NCBI GenBank assembly: GCA_020726505.1
Contig: JAHLEZ010000003.1
Coordinates: 1,736,001-1,800,000, forward strand
Reading direction: 5' to 3'
DNA: 64,000 bases
Origin: Leptodontidium sp. MPI-SDFR-AT-0119
Lineage: Eukaryota > Ascomycota > Leotiomycetes > Helotiales > Leptodontidiaceae
The position numbers and the translations under genes were made by a program. A model generated the notes under the pieces. It saw only the letters and a program-made list of their open reading frames with translations, made no database searches and was not told the DNA's origin. The first letter of the stretch is position 1. Every line of letters starts with the position of its first letter. This document shows, in pieces, positions 57,781-64,000 of the stretch.

Positions 57781-58857
57781 TTAAAGTCGGCCTCCTTGTT
57801 CCGATGTGGGCGACAGTCCGATGGCTTGCAGTACATCTGTTAATTTTGACTCGTCGTTCCGCAACACGTCCCATTCTTCTTCACTCTTCACAAGAAGAGT
57901 TCCTCCTATAACAGTACCGTTCAGAGCAATGGGTCCAATGAAATTGCCAGAGTTGTCTTCGATTTTCAATCCTTCAGATGCTCGGGGGCATAGAACAATC
58001 GCTCGATCAGTGAAGCCAAGATTGTAACTGGTGGATGACTCCTGAGAAGAAGCCTCCGTAATTGGCGACGTAGCACTAGAATTTTTCACCAACTGGCATG
58101 CTCGAGCGTGAAGGCCAATATAAATTTGATAAAGCTCTTCAGCCGAAGCATTCTCCGGTACCTGGGCGGAGAAATATGAAAAGGGCAACACTAGGACTGT
58201 CAGCATTTCCCCACGCCTCGCCCATACAATTACTCACTAGGCCTAGGTTCTTTCACCAAGCTATCCACTAGGACCTCCCACTTGACGCCTTGTTCTATCC
58301 CACTCCGCATGGATTCAATTGGCAGGAACTGGATATGTCTATGCGGTTGACTCGCACCAGAATGCTCCCCTGAATTGAAGAAGCCGAATAATTCCTCTCC
58401 ATTGTCTTTATACGCCTTCAAACACGCATAAGCCGCCTCCAGATCATCTTTCTCCAGTAGGTCGGTTTGTTGTTTGAACTCCTTTGTGGCGAGGATGAAG
58501 TGGTCTGGAATTACGGGGAATTTGTTCAGGACAAGAAAATGCGAGGGTGGGAGGGACGTGATGAGGAGACCTGCTGGTGGATTTTCGAAAGGATCGAAGG
58601 GTTTCGAGGAGGGAGATTTGGGTTTGTTAGATTTGGGTTTATTAGCAAGAGCTGGGGAGAATCGTAGTTGGAACTACCGTGGTTTGTTAGTGATTGGGAG
58701 AAGGAAATGATGGAGGGGTTGATGTCGCGTCACCTACTGGAAGACCGCTGCAGTGGAGGATGGAGACTCGGGTTGCGTAGAATGTCAAATCGCCATTCTC
58801 TTGTGCGGATATGAATTGCTTCCGAACAAGAGCTGGCAGGTTTCGTAAGGTTGCCAT
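57781..58857 (-). CDS. APA2: Diadenosine tetraphosphate phosphorylase (ATP adenylyltransferase)
   Basis: Exons 58857-58738, 58673-58238 and 58196-57781 give 323 residues. The start MATLRNLPALVRKQF is followed by the Ap4A phosphorylase N-domain with NPPAGLLITSLPPSHFLVLNKFPVIPDHFILATKEF. The HIT-like active site is HSGASQPHRHIQFLPI (H-x-H-x-Q). A C-terminal domain starts LPFSYFSAQVPENASAEELYQ and ends NGTVIGGTLLVKSEEEWDVL. The enzyme splits Ap4A with phosphate into ADP and ATP in the cytosol. The second intron measures only 41 nt (58197-58237) yet keeps the frame and has a CTGAC branch site directly at its acceptor, which is unusually tight. Confidence 0.9.
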
Positions 58858-60541
58858 GGTGTGGTGTTGCTGACTTGAAATCAGATTGCACCTGGTGGAT
58901 GTCTCCGCGCGTCAATTTGGAAGGTTGCACGGACCCTCGGCAAAGCTGCGAGGAAATTTCCAACGTCATCAAATCTGAGAATTTGAAAACAATTACATTT
59001 TGTCTTCATCAAAAGAGGTGTACTAAGCAGCAAAAGGATTGGAACCACTACATTCGTCAGCCTACTATGGGGCATTTTGGATTACCTTTCCTCTTCTACT
59101 TTTGGATCCCTCATGATTAGCTTTGCGCCGTATTTGTGATCAGATATCTCCCCTGCGTTTTCTTCCATCTTCAGTACAGATGTGATGGCTGAAGTATCAG
59201 CTGTACAAGACGCTCCCCGTGTTGTCCCCATGAAACTTAGCTGTACTTCTCTTAAAATTTGTGTTTGAATAACATTTCATTCATATTCTTAGCAACATCC
59301 TATGAGGCAAAACTCTTGCGAATTTGTTGATCACAGACATCATCGATAACCAATACGCACACTGAATGCATAGTTGAGAGCCTACCAAGTTCTCTGTAAT
59401 CACAGCTTCTAGCTTACTTCTGCCCCTTTCTACCGATCACAATTTCAATGGGCGCAGTCTCGTCTTTGAAGCGGCATACAGTATCTCGCTTAACTCCGGC
59501 GGGGGCCATCCCCAAAAACAACAAAAACAAAACCCCAAAAAATCTCCTCCTCACTAAAAAAATTCCAAAGCTCAAAATGGCAAAACTCCCAGATCCCCGC
59601 GTCCAACATTCGATAGTGTAACATGGTAGACTCGCCGCCGAAGCAGGTCCATCAGTGCATGAAACGGTGTATCTATGTTGAGAGCATCGGAGATCTGTTA
59701 GAAACCATGAGCTCGTCATGGTTTTAAAGGGGCTCGCTCGCACCTACCACATAACGTTAAAGAGGGGCGCTCTCTCGAGGACGGGTCATGGGTGCTATGC
59801 ATAAGAATCCATTATTTGGTTATATATAGAGGAGAGTCGTTTCGGCGTTTCTTCGCATCCCGGTTTGGCCGGTTGAGGCTGGCATAGGCGAGATGAGGCG
59901 AGGCGGTGGTGCTTTACTTTGGCTTTGACATAAATCAAACTGCGAGGATGCGGTAAGCTGTGCAATATCTGCTCTTGTGCTAATGGGGTGCAGTTGGACT
60001 GGCTACAGTAGGCCTGGTTTGGGCTTCGATGACAGTTGATTGAGGGCAATTGCAGCTTGACACTGTCTAGTCGAAGGTCTACGAAATCTAAACTAATGCA
60101 ACTATTTTATCGTCCTCATAACTTACATCCGCAGTTCTGTGGTATTCCTTTTAGAAAGCCGCTTGTCTGGAAGTCATCCAAGGGCAAATCACGGCAGGGC
60201 TTGGCGGCTTGAGTATGTTTACTTTCTACTCCACTTCTTGTGTTCCTCGCGAACGGTAATTGAAAATACGAAAGATATTTGCACGTACGTCCCTACCAAT
60301 GAATAATTTCATCAATCATAGTGGCCCAATAGAAGCCTGACTCTTTCTGTGTTCATGATCTAGAAGCCCAAGGTTCAAAATCAGCCTTGGAGCGCCACCA
60401 TGCAGCCACCATTCATTCCCCCATGTTCGCTCAGCCTCGCCCACCAAGATTATCGAACATACCTACCTCCACCCCTCAATTTCCCTTCTCAATCTCAAGC
60501 CCCCTCACGGAATTTCTCTCTGATGGGCACCCTCCTTCAAA
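58858..60541. other. Gene-free region (about 1.7 kb)
   Basis: Short frames only; none carries a motif. Contains an A-rich, C-rich stretch near 59515-59570 and a TATATATAGA sequence near 59820. The end is presumably the promoter of the third Helo-like gene. Confidence 0.45.
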
Positions 60542-62162
60542 ATGGCAGCAGACCCCTTGAGCATAGCAGCCAGCATCCTCGGCGTCTCAGCCGCCGGCTT
60601 CAAAATCACGCAAGGCCTCTACACAATCGCATCAGACATCAGCTCATCAGGCGAAGAAATCCGCCTCTTTGCATCCGACACCGACATCTTCTCACACATG
60701 CTCTACAGCCTCAGCCAGACCCTCGAATCCACCCCATCGCACTCCCCACGGCTACTCATCACAACCGAAGATGTGTGAACAGGTCCTCCAGCCTTTCGAA
60801 CGCATCATCGCGAGGCTGAACCCCCTGCTGGTGAGGTTTAAGGAAAGCGAGCGGAAATTGAAACAGTTGGGTTTGAGGATTAGGTGGGTATTCAGGGAGA
60901 AGAGTAAAGTGCTCTTTTATCAGCGGATGTTGAATTCGCTGAAGGCTACTATGACGTGTTTATTGGCGTCGATGAATTTGAATGTTGCATCGAATGTGGG
61001 GGTGGAACGAGCTGCGTAGGTTACTTGTATCCCGACCGTGGTTGATATGCAGAGTTGATTGGCTGCGCACAGGCTTCTTCGCATACAAGTTGAGAATTCT
61101 CAAGGTGTCATCAGACATAATGTCGAGATGTCTCCTGCACAACTCCTGCAAGGTATTCCTTCAAGTTCCAGCAACTACCCAGGTCGGGCTTTGTCGGAGG
61201 TGCACATTGACACTCGACCAAATCTTGAGGAGCTCGAAGAGGAAGACTTTCTGGTCGACGGGGGCGTGGTGGCCTTCACAGAACAGAGACAGGAAGCAGG
61301 CGATGAGCTTGAGTCAGAAGAGACATTCCATCAACATATTGATGAAGACCTGCAAGGTCGACCAGGTTCATCATCTCGCTCTTCGCAAGCTCTTTATGAG
61401 GATAGTCGTAGTCTGCAGAGGAAGATTATCGAGTTTGCTAGTGAGACTTTGGCGTCTCCCGAAGAGATGGCTTCAACGCACAATGACTTCGCTGATGGAC
61501 CTGCTCGATTTTCCCGGTTGGATCTAGACGAAGAACATCCAGTTCAAGCGCCGAGAGACCGAGGCCTCAATAGGATCATGCCCTACCGAAGTCTCAGATC
61601 AGCTACGCCTACAACAGGATTAAATCTGATTGAACTTCGCACCAACAATCAAGTACTTGTGGAGGATACACTTGGTAACATTCACTACGTGTCACTTTCT
61701 GTTGATGCTAGTTGGCAGGTACGTTCAACCAAGAATCCAACCTCATTCCCATTCGCATATCCATCTTAGGTAAAGTTCTGAATAAATCTGTTCTAACTGG
61801 TAGTTTAGGGACTCAAAACGTTCATCTACGATTGTTACACTTATCATTTCATATACGCTACAGCCAAGACCCCCGCTCGAAATCCTGTGGGGGGTATCCG
61901 AAGCTCTGAACCATATGCTATAAAAGGCCATCTGGGGGTGGACGCTGAAAATTTACTTATATGGAAACTCCTACCCTCCGACTCCTTCCCAACAGAGCAC
62001 GGCGTAACCATAAAAGGCGACCAGAAGCTCTACCTCAAGCACGCTTTCCAGCGAGCTATCGAGCGCGACCAATACAGACTCGAAGACCACAGCGGGAACG
62101 GAGCACACGTACAGTACAGAATGTATTCCGAAAAGAAAACTGGAGCAAGCGAACCTGGCTGA
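60542..62162 (+). pseudogene. Helo-like/STAND N-terminal protein, broken by a 2-nt frameshift
   Basis: The gene starts MAADPLSIAASILGVSAAGF and reads LLITTEDV, then hits a stop at 60776-60778. Protein continuity resumes in another frame with CEQVLQPFERIIARLNPLL. The DNA at the break is GATGTGTGAACAG, one TG unit shorter than needed, so loss of a TG dinucleotide is the simplest cause. Downstream pieces join through normal introns: 61016-61072 and 61719-61808 (CTAAC branch). The last exon (61809-62162) starts GLKTFIYDCYTY and ends GASEPG. The middle region is helical, Ser/Glu-rich. No NACHT or ankyrin repeat is visible. A sequencing slip would make it an intact gene. Confidence 0.6.
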
Positions 62163-62435
62163 ACGCACAGCTGTTATTGCGATTCGACAACCCTTTCTTT
62201 AACGGTGTTAAGAACATGCAAGTTCTATAGGTCCGGGTCCGGGCCAAGCCGAAAGTGTTCGCGGGCTGTCTATTTTGGTTTTTGCGTTGAGACGGATGTT
62301 CATTAATGACTACCTTATGTAGAGGTTGATATGTATTGGTTTTAGGACATGGGATGTGGAATTGAGCTGGAGATGTTTAATCTCTTTTATACGATTCATC
62401 TTTACCTCATTTACAGGAATCGAAACATGAGCAGC
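62163..62435. other. Convergent intergenic region
   Basis: The 3' regions of the Helo-like locus and the TPR-like gene meet here. No gene seen. Confidence 0.5.
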
Positions 62436-63887
62436 CTAATAGCCACTGATACCCATCCCCTCCAACTGCCTACCCGTAACCAAACCCTCCTCAACCATCT
62501 CGACTAACAAAGCACCACCCCGCGGGAACTGCTTAACAACTATCTTCAACTCCTCTCCATTTCCCAACAGATCCTTAACCAAAGCCTCCTTGACCGCAGC
62601 CTCAATACCCTATATCTCATTAGAAACCATCCGGAAAGTCACGGAAACCATACGACATTTAAATTGCGCAAGAAGTAAAGCAGTAGGATAGATAGATAAA
62701 AAAAAAAATTGAAAATACAACTTACTTCATCTACAAATCCGTAATTCCCCGCTAGACTCTTAGCACCGACATAGAATTTCCCAGCATTCCTCAGTAGAAC
62801 ATCCTTGTTATCCCGGGCTGTTTCAAAGACAATATCCGTCTGTCCAAGCTGGAATCGGGAGACTTCGACGTCGCCGCGTGCGATGTGGATCTTGACGAGG
62901 TTGTCCGCGTCTGGGATTTTTGTCGCTGCGGTAAGGTGCTTGAGGGCTGTAGTGAGGGCTGTCCAACGGGCGGCGATGGTCTCGCGGCTGTTGGTTTGGG
63001 GGTAATTGAGGAGCTGGAGGCGGAGAGTGGAGTTGAATGCTATAAGAGCTTCGGCGTAGGAGCAGAGTCCCTCGGCTGAGGTGGTCAGGTCTAGTGGGGA
63101 GTAGGCTGCTTGGATAGAGTCGGCGTATCTCTTGACATCTGTGAGATTGGCTTGGAATTGAAGATTGGTGAAAGCACAGATGAAGTTGGCCTTGGTCATG
63201 TTGGCTTCGAGGGAGCGGCTGGTGCCAAGGACATATGTATCGAGCCTGCAATGAAGTGTTAGTCGGATATGATAAAGAGTGTGTTGGAAAGGTTTGTTGC
63301 GTTTTGGAATATGCCGATCCAGAAGGTGGGTAAGATATGAGGGGTATGAGTTCTTACTTGATATTGATGAGATCTTTGGCGTAACCTTCAACCCATCCGA
63401 TAGCTTGTTCTGAGACATTGAGCATCAGACCACATAGTTGTGCAAGTGTCTCAAGCTGAGCAAGGACAGTATCAAGCAAAACGTCATTGTCAACTGGCTC
63501 CACAATACTAGCCCATCTCTCGTCCTGTGCTGGCTCTTTTCCATCATCAACATCCATGGCAGACTCTCCAGAGAGAGAGACGCCGCCTTCTTCTGAGTCA
63601 CCGACACTCAGAACGCTCTGAACGCTCGACTCGGTGCCGTTGTCAGACATCATAGACTCAGCCAGTTGTGCTTGAGCGGCGGATTCCTGAGCTTGCCTCT
63701 CTTGGACTTCAAGACATAGCTGGAAGAGTCGCAGCGCTTCCTCGACGAGGTGGAGGGTGGAACCATCGGTAGACGACTCGGCCAGCTTCTCAGCAAGACT
63801 GGTGAGTATCTGGGCGGTGTTACTGAGGATATTAGCAACGTCTGTCCTTGCACCACGAGCATATGGTCGTGAATTGTGCTGTGTCAT
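62436..63887 (-). CDS. Helical, TPR-like protein of unknown function (407 aa)
   Basis: Exons 63887-63358, 63245-62726 and 62609-62436 give 407 residues. Introns of 112 and 116 nt have GTAAGA/GTAAGT donors. Helices rich in Leu and Ala follow one another, such as ANILSNTAQILTSLAEKLAE, LHLVEEALRLFQLCLEVQER and AARWTALTTALKHLTAATK. An acidic Ser-rich insert (EEGGVSLSGESAMDVDDGKE) breaks the first half. The overall make-up suggests tetratricopeptide-type pairs, but no exact repeat is clear. It ends GLVTGRQLEGMGISGY. Function unknown; probably a cytosolic or nuclear scaffold. Confidence 0.7.
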
Positions 63888-64000
63888 GTTGTGATATTGA
63901 AATGGTTATGATGAACATTTAAATCAAACTTCAAACAGGAAAAGAGAAGACAAGAGAAGCAGTATATATTGGATTCGAAAGGTGAAAGGGGAAGCGTGAA

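Overview
This window reads as nuclear DNA of a filamentous ascomycete (Pezizomycotina, perhaps Leotiomycetes; the class is inferred from gene content and cannot be proved here). Most genes carry several 41-270 nt GT-AG introns with CTGAC/CTAAC-type branch sites. The families are fungal: a Zn2Cys6 regulator, a Dal5-type MFS permease, a PL3 pectate lyase, DUF2457, 2EXR and Helo-like/STAND N-terminal domains. A tRNA-Glu gene carries an intron just 3' of the anticodon.

Layout. 1-1.1 kb is AT-rich, stop-riddled DNA that looks like a RIP-mutated repeat. 1.9-3.0 kb is a short Helo-like N-domain gene. 3.5-6.2 kb is a divergent pair of mitochondrial genes, an Mrx15/TMEM223-like membrane protein and PDX1. 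6.6-8.4 kb is a five-exon gene of unknown function with a 17-nt microexon. 9.2-13.5 kb holds a decayed aldo/keto reductase divergent from an intact cytochrome P450. 14.1 kb is the tRNA. 15.2-17.7 kb is an ankyrin protein with a Helo-like N-terminus. 18.5-20.9 kb is a patatin-like lipase. 21.8-22.8 kb is SAR1. 24.3-26.6 kb is a DUF2457 protein. 30.5-31.4 kb is the ATP synthase delta subunit. 31.7-34.9 kb is a large Cys/His-rich protein. 35.4-36.2 kb is the NatB catalytic subunit. 37.2-38.5 kb is an unknown acidic protein. 42.6-48.3 kb is an accessory group: MFS permease, AtaL/DUF1857 protein, Zn2Cys6 regulator and NmrA-like protein. 50.3-50.9 kb is a secreted pectate-lyase-like protein lacking the N-terminal half of its family. 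51.5-52.8 kb is a 2EXR locus. 55.9-57.5 kb is a Myb-like protein. 57.8-58.9 kb is an Ap4A phosphorylase. 60.5-62.2 kb is a third Helo-like gene, broken by a 2-nt frameshift. 62.4-63.9 kb is a TPR-like protein.

Housekeeping genes (PDX1, SAR1, ATP delta, NatB, Ap4A phosphorylase) are interleaved with accessory genes typical of plant-associated or saprotrophic fungi. Three genes with NLR-type N-terminal domains but no visible NACHT domain, a decayed reductase beside a P450, and the truncated pectate lyase show ongoing gene erosion. The permease/AtaL/regulator/NmrA group could act together in uptake and conversion of a small molecule, but no polyketide, peptide or terpene synthase is present. Long gene-free stretches lie at 26.6-30.5, 38.5-42.6, 48.3-50.3 and 52.9-55.9 kb.
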